NCBI GenBank assembly: GCA_021107695.1
Contig: JAIOSI010000042.1
Coordinates: 1 to 5,227, forward strand
Direction: 5' to 3'
Source of the DNA: a bacterium
GTDB lineage: Bacteria > RBG-13-66-14
Length of the DNA stretch: 5,227 nt
Shown here piece after piece: positions 1-5,026 of this stretch. Made by a program: the position numbers and the translations under genes. How positions within the stretch are numbered: position 1 is the first letter of the stretch; the number at the start of each line of letters is the position of its first letter. The notes below the pieces were generated by a model. The model had not been told where the DNA came from. It worked only from the letters and a program-made list of their open reading frames with translations, and ran no database searches.

Positions 1-261
1 CTGTCGGGAGCCACGGAGCAGCTCCACGCCGAAGTACCCGCCGATCAGGCAGAGGGCGAGGGCCGGATAGCCGAAGAGCCAGAGCAGAGCTTCGCCCCAC
101 TTTGCGCCGAGGTCGCCGACGAAGCCGTAGGCCGCGCCCTCCCCGGAGAGTGAAAGGACAATGCAGAGCAGGGAGAAGCCGCTGATGACCAGGGAGAGAA
201 TCCCCGCTCCGGGACTCTTGCGGCTTTTGCGTTTGCGACGGCTGGTTTTTCGTTTAGCCAT
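1..261 (-). CDS. ftsK: FtsK/SpoIIIE-type DNA translocase, N-terminal fragment (runs off left edge)
   Basis: Only the first 87 codons are present; the reading frame is open to base 1. FtsK-family proteins are septum-anchored ATPases that pump DNA and help clear and segregate the chromosome at division. Seen here: a very basic N-terminus (residues 1-16, MAKRKTSRRK and on), then a hydrophobic segment at about 20-38, a short loop, and a second hydrophobic segment at about 57-79 containing the LFGYPAL stretch. That Gly-Tyr/Phe-Pro-Ala motif between membrane helices is typical of the FtsK four-helix membrane domain. The ATPase motor and gamma domains would lie outside the window, so the assignment rests on the membrane domain alone. 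The ATG at 261-259 has a poor Shine-Dalgarno sequence (AACAAT). The gene lies 91 bases downstream of uppP in the same direction, so read-through from uppP is plausible. Another multi-pass protein with a basic N-terminus is the main alternative. Confidence 0.7.
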   Translation of the reverse strand, partial: MAKRKTSRRKRKSRKSPGAGILSLVISGFSLLCIVLSLSGEGAAYGFVGDLGAKWGEALLWLFGYPALALCLIGGYFGVELLRGSRQ

Positions 262-284
262 TTTTATTGTTGGGTTGAAGAATC

Positions 285-349
285 TGTAGGGGCGAACCTT
301 GTGTTCGCCCTCGTAAATATCAGGGCAGGCACAGGGACCTGCCCCTACA
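285..349. repeat. Double stem-loop repeat between uppP and ftsK
   Basis: Two adjacent perfect hairpins are visible. The first pairs GGGCGAAC (290-297) with GTTCGCCC (303-310) around CTTGT. The second pairs GGGCAGG (323-329) with CCTGCCC (338-344). The whole unit is also bounded by a perfect 9-base inverted pair, TGTAGGGGC (285-293) and GCCCCTACA (341-349). One edge lies 3 bases from the uppP stop codon. It could attenuate or stabilise a uppP-ftsK transcript, but there is no T-run on either side that would make a standard terminator. It looks like a REP-like dispersed repeat; the same outer edge recurs at 1325, 4946 and 4981. Confidence 0.75.
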
Positions 350-352
350 ACG

Positions 353-1216
353 TCAAGAGACCAACATCAATCCTGCCACGCCGGCGATGATGCACCAGAA
401 GCCGAAGAGCCAGAAGCGTCCGGTGCTGACGGTCTTCATCACAATCTTAATCGCCGCAAAGGCGGTGCCGAACGCCACCAGCCCGCCGACGAGGTAAACC
501 GGCCAGGGCAGCCAGTCTCCGCTGCTGATGACATCGCCGATCTCCAGCAGATTGGCACCGAGAATCGCTGGCAGCGAGAGGAGGAAGCTGAACTCTGCCA
601 CCTGCTTCTGGTCTTCCTTCAGATGAATCCCGGCGGCGATGGTGCTGCCGCTGCGGCTGATTCCGGGCAGAATCGCCAGAGCCTGAGCCAGCCCGATCAG
701 CAGAGCCTTCCACCAGACCGGAGCCGGAGATTTTTCCCCTGCGCCATCGGGCGGTGGGGAGGTATCGGTTGCTCCGCCCTTCCGCCGGAAGAGCTTGAGG
801 CTGAAGAGAATCGCCGCTGTAACGAAGAGCATCCAGCTCGCCAGCTCCGGCGATTGAAAGGCGGCGTCGATTTTATCCTTTAATAACAGCCCGATTGCCA
901 CCGCTGGCAGTGTGCCGATGATGATCCCTATCAGCAGCCGACCGAGACGGCGGTCGTTGTCGGGGATCTCCGTTCGCCGTAGCTTGCGCAGGGGATTGGC
1001 AAAGAAGACCCGCACCAGCCCGCCGAAGCGTTTCCAGAAATAAATAATTACCGCCAACGCCGTGGCAAGGTGGAGGAAGATGCCGAAGGTCAGGTTCGAC
1101 TCCGGCGTTACGCCGAGGAGCTGCCCCATCAGCACCAGATGCCCAGAGCTGGAGACCGGCAGGAACTCCGTCGCTCCCTGAATAAACCCTAACGCGCCCG
1201 CCTGAAACAGATCCAA
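353..1216 (-). CDS. uppP: Undecaprenyl-diphosphate phosphatase UppP (BacA family)
   Basis: UppP is an integral membrane enzyme that removes one phosphate from undecaprenyl diphosphate, recycling the lipid carrier for peptidoglycan and other wall polymers; overproduction gives bacitracin resistance. With the start used here the protein has 287 residues, within the usual family range. The first signature is at residues 13-27 (QGATEFLPVSSSGHL), holding the Q/E-xxx-E pair (Gln13, Glu17) and His26. The second signature, LPGISRSGST, is at 183-192, with Arg188 in the place of the conserved catalytic arginine. Several hydrophobic helices follow each signature. A Pro/Gly-rich hydrophilic stretch at about 147-168 sits between the two halves. 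I chose the TTG at 1216 over the TTG at 1258 because AGGAGG lies just before it and because MDLFQA matches the usual family N-terminus; the longer form would add 14 polar residues. ftsK lies downstream. Confidence 0.95.
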   Translation of the reverse strand: MDLFQAGALGFIQGATEFLPVSSSGHLVLMGQLLGVTPESNLTFGIFLHLATALAVIIYFWKRFGGLVRVFFANPLRKLRRTEIPDNDRRLGRLLIGIIIGTLPAVAIGLLLKDKIDAAFQSPELASWMLFVTAAILFSLKLFRRKGGATDTSPPPDGAGEKSPAPVWWKALLIGLAQALAILPGISRSGSTIAAGIHLKEDQKQVAEFSFLLSLPAILGANLLEIGDVISSGDWLPWPVYLVGGLVAFGTAFAAIKIVMKTVSTGRFWLFGFWCIIAGVAGLMLVS

Positions 1217-1220
1217 AACG

Positions 1221-1226
1221 CCTCCT
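1221..1226 (-). promoter_or_regulatory. Ribosome binding site that fixes the uppP start
   Basis: On the minus strand AGGAGG occupies 1226-1221 and is followed by four bases and the TTG at 1216. It lies inside the longer possible reading frame that starts at TTG 1258, which has no comparable signal. The four-base spacer is on the short side but workable. Confidence 0.7.
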
Positions 1227-1309
1227 GCCGTGTGATCGTCCGAGTACCAGCTTAACAAGGGATACTAACACGGCTGATAATTGCTGGTCTATCTGTGAAA
1301 ATTATGGAG

Positions 1310-1363
1310 TCATAATGGTTTTGCAGGGGCGGATCTATTCATTGGATATCGGTGTCCGCCCTT
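1310..1363 (+). repeat. Hairpin repeat family A, copy 1
   Basis: AGGGGCGGA (1325-1333) pairs with TCCGCCCTT (1355-1363), with one G-T pair, around a 21-base loop. The 39 bases 1325-1363 recur on the opposite strand at 4908-4946 with a single mismatch, loop included. Weaker similarity (TCATAAT and nearby bases) extends left to about 1310. Nothing in it codes for protein. It sits in the gap between the divergent uppP and lipoprotein genes. Confidence 0.85.
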
Positions 1364-1582
1364 TGTAGTCGTTGCCCGGAGCAAATACAACATCAAACCA
1401 AAATCTACGAGCAACCAGCGAGAGCAGCAGCGCGGTGCGCTGCACCACAGTATCGGGCTTCGCCTGGAAAATCGTCTTGGAAGTCCCTGTTTGCCAAAGG
1501 ATACTTGCGAGCGACCAACGGGAGTGTGTCCGTGGGGATAAATCCAAATCCTAAACAGGACTAAATGCGAAAGGAAAAAATC
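1364..1582. other. Gene-free spacer between uppP and the lipoprotein gene
   Basis: Apart from the family B hairpin at 1427-1456 I see no gene, RNA or terminator here. Short open frames exist on both strands, but none has a ribosome binding site or recognisable protein content. The uppP promoter should lie in or left of this stretch on the minus strand; I could not find a convincing -35/-10 pair for it. Confidence 0.5.
1427..1456 (+). repeat. Hairpin repeat family B, copy 1
   Basis: GCAGCGC (1427-1433) and GCGCTGC (1437-1443) form a 7-bp stem with a three-base loop, followed by ACCACAGTATCGG. The 30-base core matches the minus strand of 4304-4333 closely, with 27 of the first 29 bases identical. 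Weaker similarity continues to about 1500 on this side. A short open frame across it gives a protein-like match to the other copy, but only because the DNA is repeated. Confidence 0.7.
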
Positions 1583-1611
1583 TTGACAGGCTCTTGAAGC
1601 TATGATAGCCT
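1583..1611 (+). promoter_or_regulatory. Likely promoter of the lipoprotein gene, with overlapping dyad
   Basis: A perfect TTGACA -35 box lies at 1583-1588 after an A-rich run. At 17-base spacing the -10 box would be TAGCCT (1606-1611), which matches only moderately. A better hexamer, TATGAT (1601-1606), is only 12 bases away. The perfect palindrome GCTAT-G-ATAGC (1599-1609) and the flanking AGGCT (1588-1592) and AGCCT (1607-1611) give the spacer and -10 region dyad symmetry, as an operator would have. Transcription from here would leave a leader of about 260 bases. Confidence 0.45.
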
Positions 1612-1797
1612 ATCCACGCTACCATGAGCAGAAGGCAAGGAGAAAGTCACTTTGATTGAGGGGATGTGGAAGGGTTTATCTGTAACCTCTTGATATTGTG
1701 GGCGTTCTGTTTTGTTGAAGTGTTGGTCGTTTCTGTTCATCTGCTTTAGATTGTTGTGCTTTATATCGTGCCGATAGCCATTTTCGATTTCATTTGA

Positions 1798-1818
1798 ACG
1801 AGAACCTCGTACTTTTTT
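1798..1818 (+). promoter_or_regulatory. Small hairpin plus T-run in the leader (possible attenuator)
   Basis: ACGAG (1798-1802) pairs with CTCGT (1806-1810) and is followed by AC and six T (1813-1818). This is the shape of an intrinsic terminator, but the stem is only 5 bp. CTCG (1806-1809) could instead pair with CGAG at 1819-1822, which would break the first stem. A second hairpin, TGCCAG/CTGGCA (1828-1843), lies between this and the ribosome binding site. Confidence 0.3.
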
Positions 1819-1862
1819 CGAGTTTGTTGCCAGCTTACTGGCACATCCCAAACACAAAGCCC

Positions 1863-1870
1863 AAGGAGGG
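1863..1870 (+). promoter_or_regulatory. Ribosome binding site that fixes the GTG start at 1878
   Basis: AAGGAGGG ends seven bases before GTG 1878. The frame stays open further upstream to a TTG at 1794, but that codon has no ribosome binding site and would place 28 extra residues ahead of the signal peptide. Confidence 0.8.
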
Positions 1871-1877
1871 GTGTAAC

Positions 1878-3278
1878 GTGCGCAAGTTTATCCTAGGGAC
1901 AGTTGTGATTGCCGCGCTGATTTTCACAGCGTGTGCGCCCGATGATCCTGGTCTGGTGTTCCCGGAAGCCCATTATCTGGATCAGGCCTTCACGCTCGTT
2001 GTTACCGATGACTCTGCTCCACAGCAGGGGTTCGTCAGGGAAGGTACTCAGGTGGCGGCGGTTTACCAGGAAAACCTGGATTGGACCGTGGTTAACTATA
2101 ACACGGCGCAGCTGATACTGGATTTTGAGGGTGATGGTGGCTACGCTAACGGTCTTGAGCCCACCTACATCAACAATGTTCCCACGATCGATGGCGTGCT
2201 TAGTCCTTCTGAGGACTGGCACCGCGACTATGGTGATGTCAAGTGGTACACGGTTCAGCTGTCACAGCCCGGCTACAGTGCCGATGGTGTTGTCAGCAGT
2301 GGAGATGTCACCGCCGTTGATATCGCTCCTTGCTTTAATATGGAGGGCGGTAAGGGTGTCCTTTACATTGCGATGCAGTGGCTTGATCCCGGTGGTGCCG
2401 AAGACAACTATCACTACCGCTGCCGGGTCTATGCCGACCATGACGAAGACGCCATTTCATCCAATTGGCTGGAAAAGGTTTTCCAGGTTACAAATGGCGA
2501 TGATCCTCATTGGCCAACCTTCTTCGGCGAAAGCCACACCAACGACGGTTACAATTCCGATACAGTTGCTTTTGTCTGGGACGCCTGGGGCGATGCGAAT
2601 AATGACGGTGTCTTTAAGCCGTCCGTTGACGGATTCTGGGAAAACGGCTGGGATCTTGTCTGGGGTGGCGGTACACCGGAGCTGACCGATGCTATGGCAG
2701 CTACGGATGATAGTGGACCAAGCGATACACATGTGGTTCAGACGCCGAAGCTTGATGTTTGGTGGTGGGATGCCTCGATAACCAACTGGCATGGAACGTC
2801 CGCCAATAGTTGGGCTGAGGACTTCTGGATGATTGGTGATAGTAGTGAGTATAACGGCATGAGCTACGACACTGGCAAGCCGATTTACGTTCACAACGAG
2901 AGGTACCTGAAGTTCCCCGATAACGAGTGGTATCCGATAATCTGGTTCCATCACGAGGATCAGAAAGACGATAACACTAGTGGTGAGCCTCAGGGATTTC
3001 ACTATCCCAACAATCCCGATTGGATTGACCAGACGAAGATCCAATATTCCACCCTCCCGCCAAACCACGCCTTCGACTCGCCGAATGGCTGGAAGCACTG
3101 GACTGCTCTTGACGAGATTCCTGGTGTAGCATACAAGGCTGCTCCCCTCGGTTCTGGTGGTAGTGTTACGGCAAAGGGTACCTTCGACGAGGTCACTGGT
3201 ATCTGGACCCTGGAGCTACAGCGTGCTTTCAATCCGGAACATCCGGACGATGCCAACCTGGAACAGTTTAAGGAATAA
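1878..3278 (+). CDS. Secreted lipoprotein resembling the EbdC/cytochrome c-552 haem-binding domain, C-terminally short
   Basis: The 466-residue protein starts with a lipoprotein signal peptide: MRK, a hydrophobic core at 4-17, then FTAC with the lipidated cysteine at 19. Ala20 would not act as a retention signal under the Enterobacterial +2 rule. Residues 20-100 are an unrecognised N-terminal region. From PTIDG (102-106) the chain follows the layout I know from the ethylbenzene-dehydrogenase gamma / DMSO-reductase-type haem-binding domain (EB_dh): LYIAMQWLD (162-170), TVAFVWDAWG (229-238), KLDVWWWDAS (291-300), IPGVAYKAAPLGSGG (414-428) and GIWTLELQRAF (441-451). The protein ends at DDANLEQFKE, about where the family normally continues into its last strands, and no other frame supplies the missing part. 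It is rich in Trp, Asp and Asn. Relatives bind haem b and serve molybdoenzyme electron transfer, but no such partner is nearby and haem ligands cannot be assigned by eye. A terminator 15 bases after the stop suggests a single-gene unit. Confidence 0.75.
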   Translation: MRKFILGTVVIAALIFTACAPDDPGLVFPEAHYLDQAFTLVVTDDSAPQQGFVREGTQVAAVYQENLDWTVVNYNTAQLILDFEGDGGYANGLEPTYINNVPTIDGVLSPSEDWHRDYGDVKWYTVQLSQPGYSADGVVSSGDVTAVDIAPCFNMEGGKGVLYIAMQWLDPGGAEDNYHYRCRVYADHDEDAISSNWLEKVFQVTNGDDPHWPTFFGESHTNDGYNSDTVAFVWDAWGDANNDGVFKPSVDGFWENGWDLVWGGGTPELTDAMAATDDSGPSDTHVVQTPKLDVWWWDASITNWHGTSANSWAEDFWMIGDSSEYNGMSYDTGKPIYVHNERYLKFPDNEWYPIIWFHHEDQKDDNTSGEPQGFHYPNNPDWIDQTKIQYSTLPPNHAFDSPNGWKHWTALDEIPGVAYKAAPLGSGGSVTAKGTFDEVTGIWTLELQRAFNPEHPDDANLEQFKE

Positions 3279-3293
3279 GCTCTTACCCTTCTC

Positions 3294-3322
3294 AAACGAC
3301 CAGCCTTCACGGCTGGTCGTTT
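3294..3322 (+). terminator. Strong hairpin terminator after the lipoprotein gene
   Basis: AAACGACCAGCC (3294-3305) pairs perfectly over 12 bp with GGCTGGTCGTTT (3311-3322) around TTCAC. The stem ends in TTT, followed by G, C, T, C, so the T-tract is short. Its place 15 bases after the stop at 3278 supports a terminator role. The A-run on its left side would let it act on the opposite strand as well. Confidence 0.75.
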
Positions 3323-3384
3323 GCTCATACGGATGCCGGAGGCAGGCTGTACATAGTTACGTTACCATCTTTCCCCGCGTTGAC

Positions 3385-3413
3385 TTGCACTGCGCCATAA
3401 AATGGGGTAAGAT
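3385..3413 (+). promoter_or_regulatory. Sigma70-type promoter for the small lipoprotein gene
   Basis: TTGCAC (3385-3390) and TAAGAT (3408-3413) are separated by exactly 17 bases, and the start codon is 72 bases after the -10 box. A second -35-like TTGACT (3380-3385) overlaps but is 22 bases from the -10. The promoter lies after the 3294-3322 terminator, so the gene at 3486 appears to be transcribed separately. Confidence 0.65.
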
Positions 3414-3485
3414 ACCTTTGCGGTTCGCTTGGTGGACTAACTTGCTCAAATTATCAATGGCTCTGTTGAGACAAGCGAGGACGGA

Positions 3486-4085
3486 ATGAAAATCGGATTA
3501 GCAATCACTCTCACGCTTATGCTCCTGCTGACGGCCTGCGACTATATCGTCGTCCACAGCGATGGCAATGGCAAGGGCATCGCCGACTACAGCTACGCCC
3601 TCTCTCAGGCCGACAGTCTCGCTCGGGGCTGGAACTCCGCTGCCTATCCGATGGAGACCATTGCCATCTGGACAGACCGCGACGGGCGACTCGGCGACAG
3701 CGCAGACAACCCCAGCTGGATGTTCCACTACTACGTCGAGGGCGCGACGGAGGGTTACTTCGCCAATCTGCTCCTCACCGGAGATGTCATCACCGGCTAC
3801 CTGACCGGCGATGCTCCCCCCGCCGTGAAGGGCAGCTACGACGATACCAGCGTCTCCCAGTGGATGCAGACCGCCCTGACTGCTTTCCAAAGCGGCGTGG
3901 ACGAAGACCTGGACAGCTACGATTTCTGCTGGAGACTCTTCAACTTTCAGGGACGCGACATCACCCTGGTGTACTTCTTCACCGCCGCCGACTACCAGGG
4001 GCTTTCCGACTACTACGATCAGGATTCAACCGCCTGGGTTCAGCTCAACGCTGAAACCAATCGGATCGAAGACGTCTCCTGGTAG
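3486..4085 (+). CDS. Small lipoprotein of unknown function, possibly two PepSY-like units
   Basis: The 199-residue protein has a clear lipoprotein signal: MK, a hydrophobic core at 3-14 and LTAC with Cys18. Asp19 follows the cysteine; in Enterobacteria Asp at +2 keeps a lipoprotein in the inner membrane, but whether this host follows that rule is unknown. GAGG five bases before the ATG supports the start. The mature chain is acidic and rich in Tyr, Asp and Trp. It reads as two similar halves, each with a helix-like Ala-rich stretch (36-53 and 128-138), then strands with aromatic residues (57-83 and 144-166), and a closing strand-turn-strand (91-105 and 183-198, the latter VQLNAETNRIEDV). This resembles the alpha/beta layout of PepSY-type domains, but that is inference from shape; I recognise no family motif. 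Asp-rich DRDG (64-67) is too short to call a metal site. The gene has its own promoter and no obvious partner. Confidence 0.85.
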   Translation: MKIGLAITLTLMLLLTACDYIVVHSDGNGKGIADYSYALSQADSLARGWNSAAYPMETIAIWTDRDGRLGDSADNPSWMFHYYVEGATEGYFANLLLTGDVITGYLTGDAPPAVKGSYDDTSVSQWMQTALTAFQSGVDEDLDSYDFCWRLFNFQGRDITLVYFFTAADYQGLSDYYDQDSTAWVQLNAETNRIEDVSW

Positions 4086-4186
4086 GCAACGCCAAGCGTT
4101 ACATCTTACTTACGCGACTGTAAAATCAGCCTGATAGCGTCTATTCCCGCGTTTGGTGTTGGCTAAGATGAACTACAGCCTGGCAG

Positions 4187-4333
4187 GCAGTGCGGTGCAT
4201 CACAGTTTCGCCTTGGGCAGTGATTACTAAGCGCGCGCGGGTGTACCCCTACTACAACCACTTTACGAACCCATATTTTTCTAAAAGGTTTTCCGACTGT
4301 CGGTCGGTACTGTGGTGCAGCGCACTGCGCTGC
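4187..4333. repeat. 147-base element with inverted ends (family B copies 2 and 3)
   Basis: The left end GCAGTGCGGTGCATCACAGT (4187-4206) and the right end, which read on the minus strand begins GCAGCGCAGTGCGCTGCA and continues CCACAGT (4333-4309), are imperfect inverted copies. The right end is also a close copy of 1427-1456. The interior (4207-4303) has no ORF with support. The form is that of a MITE-like or old hairpin element. I see no clear target duplication at the edges. It fills most of the gap between the lipoprotein gene and the gene at 4347. Left of it (4086-4186) I see only a weak hairpin, AACGC/GCGTT, at 4088-4100. Confidence 0.55.
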
Positions 4334-4342
4334 CCGAAGGAG
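4317..4342 (+). promoter_or_regulatory. Hairpin directly before the ribosome binding site of the gene at 4347
   Basis: GCAGCGC (4317-4323) and GCGCTGC (4327-4333) form a 7-bp GC-rich hairpin with loop ACT. Three bases later comes the ribosome binding site AAGGAG (4337-4342), then TATT and ATG 4347. The hairpin does not cover the site, so it could block 5' decay or affect ribosome access; it also is the right end of the repeat element. The strong AAGGAG decides the start. Confidence 0.55.
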
Positions 4343-4346
4343 TATT

Positions 4347-4745
4347 ATGGGACTTCTCAATAAGGTACGCGGGCTTGTCAACAGCCGGGAGTCAATGGCG
4401 TTTCTCTCCACCTTTAACTCCCGCACCGGCAAGCAGGAAATCTGTAGCATGAACTCGGCGCGGATGGACCGCAATGGCACCATCAGCTGCGCCATTGTTG
4501 ATGCGCCTAACACCTTCGACAACCTTCAGGAATCCAACAAGGGGCTGATGGTCGTCGTCGGGCGGAGCAGCGGCGATGGCACCCTCTTCGGCGCGCGCCT
4601 CTACCTGGAGATGGTCGCCGACTTTTCCGACGGTCCCGAACACACCGAGATGCAGAAGTTCGTCAATAAATGCTTTGGTGTGTACACCGTCAGCCATCGA
4701 ATCCTCTTCGAGGTAAAAAAAGCCGAACCCAGCTGGGAGATTTAG
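4347..4745 (+). CDS. Pyridoxamine-phosphate-oxidase-like (FMN-binding split barrel) family protein
   Basis: The protein has 132 residues, typical of the small single-domain members. I see no signal peptide, so it should be cytoplasmic. The pattern is that of the split-barrel flavin family: an N-terminal helix (about 1-17), two strands with a turn at 30-50 where a substrate-facing strand is expected (SARMDRNGTISCAI), then NTFDNLQESNKGLMVVVG (55-72), which matches the family's N-T-x-x-N-L-x-x-N-x-x-V motif, followed by a GARLYLEM strand (82-89), a helix at about 97-110 and a final strand, ILFEVKKAEPSW (119-130). Members oxidise or reduce varied substrates with FMN or F420, bind haem, or merely bind flavin, and the exact reaction cannot be told. 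The fold call is from pattern memory and is moderate. Spacing from the lipoprotein gene (261 bases, with a repeat) argues against tight coupling. An unrelated small alpha/beta protein is the alternative. Confidence 0.65.
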   Translation: MGLLNKVRGLVNSRESMAFLSTFNSRTGKQEICSMNSARMDRNGTISCAIVDAPNTFDNLQESNKGLMVVVGRSSGDGTLFGARLYLEMVADFSDGPEHTEMQKFVNKCFGVYTVSHRILFEVKKAEPSWEI

Positions 4746-4760
4746 CAGCCTGAGGCTGCT
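4744..4760 (+). terminator. Short hairpin overlapping the stop codon of the 4347 gene
   Basis: AGCAGCC (4744-4750) pairs with GGCTGCT (4754-4760) around TGA. It begins inside the TAG stop. There is no T-run, so it is at most a weak or Rho-assisted end; the better terminator is at 4868. Confidence 0.35.
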
Positions 4761-4867
4761 CGCGCCTTCGCGGCTGACCGCTAACAACAGGTAATGGTTC
4801 TTCCCGCGTTTAACCGCTTCCGCTGGTCGCTGAGTATTGACAGGGTTATAAAGGTGATTGTTAACGC

Positions 4868-4897
4868 AAGGGCAACCTCCGGTGGTTGCCCTTTTCT
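4868..4897 (+). terminator. Intrinsic terminator downstream of the 4347 gene
   Basis: AAGGGCAACC (4868-4877) pairs perfectly over 10 bp with GGTTGCCCTT (4884-4893) around TCCGGT, and the T-rich tail TTTTCTCTT follows. This is a classic plus-strand terminator, about 120 bases after the stop at 4745. The gap from 4761 to 4867 holds no gene that I can support. Confidence 0.85.
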
Positions 4898-4901
4898 CTT
4901 A

Positions 4902-4961
4902 TTGGACAAGGGCGGACACCGATATCCAATGAATCGATCCGCCCCTACCAACGTATTATGA
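4902..4961 (-). repeat. Hairpin repeat family A, copy 2 (inverted)
   Basis: The 39 bases 4908-4946, read on the minus strand, equal 1325-1363 with one mismatch in the loop. Both stem arms (4908-4916 and 4938-4946) and the long loop are conserved. Weaker similarity extends to TCATAAT (minus strand 4961-4955). The copy begins about five bases after the terminator tail. Confidence 0.85.
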
Positions 4962-4984
4962 ACAATCACAAAGGGTAAATGTAG

Positions 4985-5017
4985 GGCGGGCATTGCCTCA
5001 TTGGCAAAATGCCCGCC
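4985..5017 (-). terminator. Long hairpin at the 3' end of the minus-strand ORF
   Basis: GGCGGGCAT (4985-4993) pairs with ATGCCCGCC (5009-5017), and TGCC (4994-4997) with GGCA (5003-5006) inside it, leaving a two-base bulge. It lies 9 bases beyond the stop of the minus-strand ORF at 5027, so it could end that transcript, but the minus-strand bases after it (CTACATTTAC) lack a real T-run. The GTAGGG edge links it to the family A repeats, so it may simply be another member. Confidence 0.5.
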
Positions 5018-5026
5018 GTTGTGTTG

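Noticed and set aside
1352..1564. Plus-strand ORF whose translation resembles one at 4163-4522 (minus), sharing CAAPQYR
   Set aside because: The shared peptide arises from the family B DNA repeat that both frames cross. Neither frame has a ribosome binding site, and the minus frame overlaps the split-barrel gene.
1600..1857. Minus-strand open frame of 85 codons in the AT-rich leader
   Set aside because: No ribosome binding site, a Lys/Asn/His/Ser-rich low-complexity-like translation, and it overlaps the promoter and leader of the plus-strand lipoprotein gene.
1794..1877. Upstream TTG start for the lipoprotein gene
   Set aside because: It would put 28 residues before the signal peptide, lacks a ribosome binding site, and a strong AAGGAGGG precedes GTG 1878.
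2457..3098. Minus-strand open frame of 213 codons inside the lipoprotein gene
   Set aside because: It is antisense to a gene with a signal peptide, good ribosome binding site and recognisable domain order. Its translation shows no family features.
3240..3330. Frameshift explaining the short C-terminus of the 1878-3278 lipoprotein
   Set aside because: The other two plus-strand frames after 3240 give no family-like continuation, and a perfect 12-bp terminator begins 15 bases after the stop, so the end looks settled.
4837..4897. TTGACA at 4837-4842 followed by the terminator at 4868, as a tiny RNA gene
   Set aside because: No acceptable -10 lies at 16-18 bases (GTTAAC is the best), TATAAA is only 5 bases away, and any transcript would be just the terminator.
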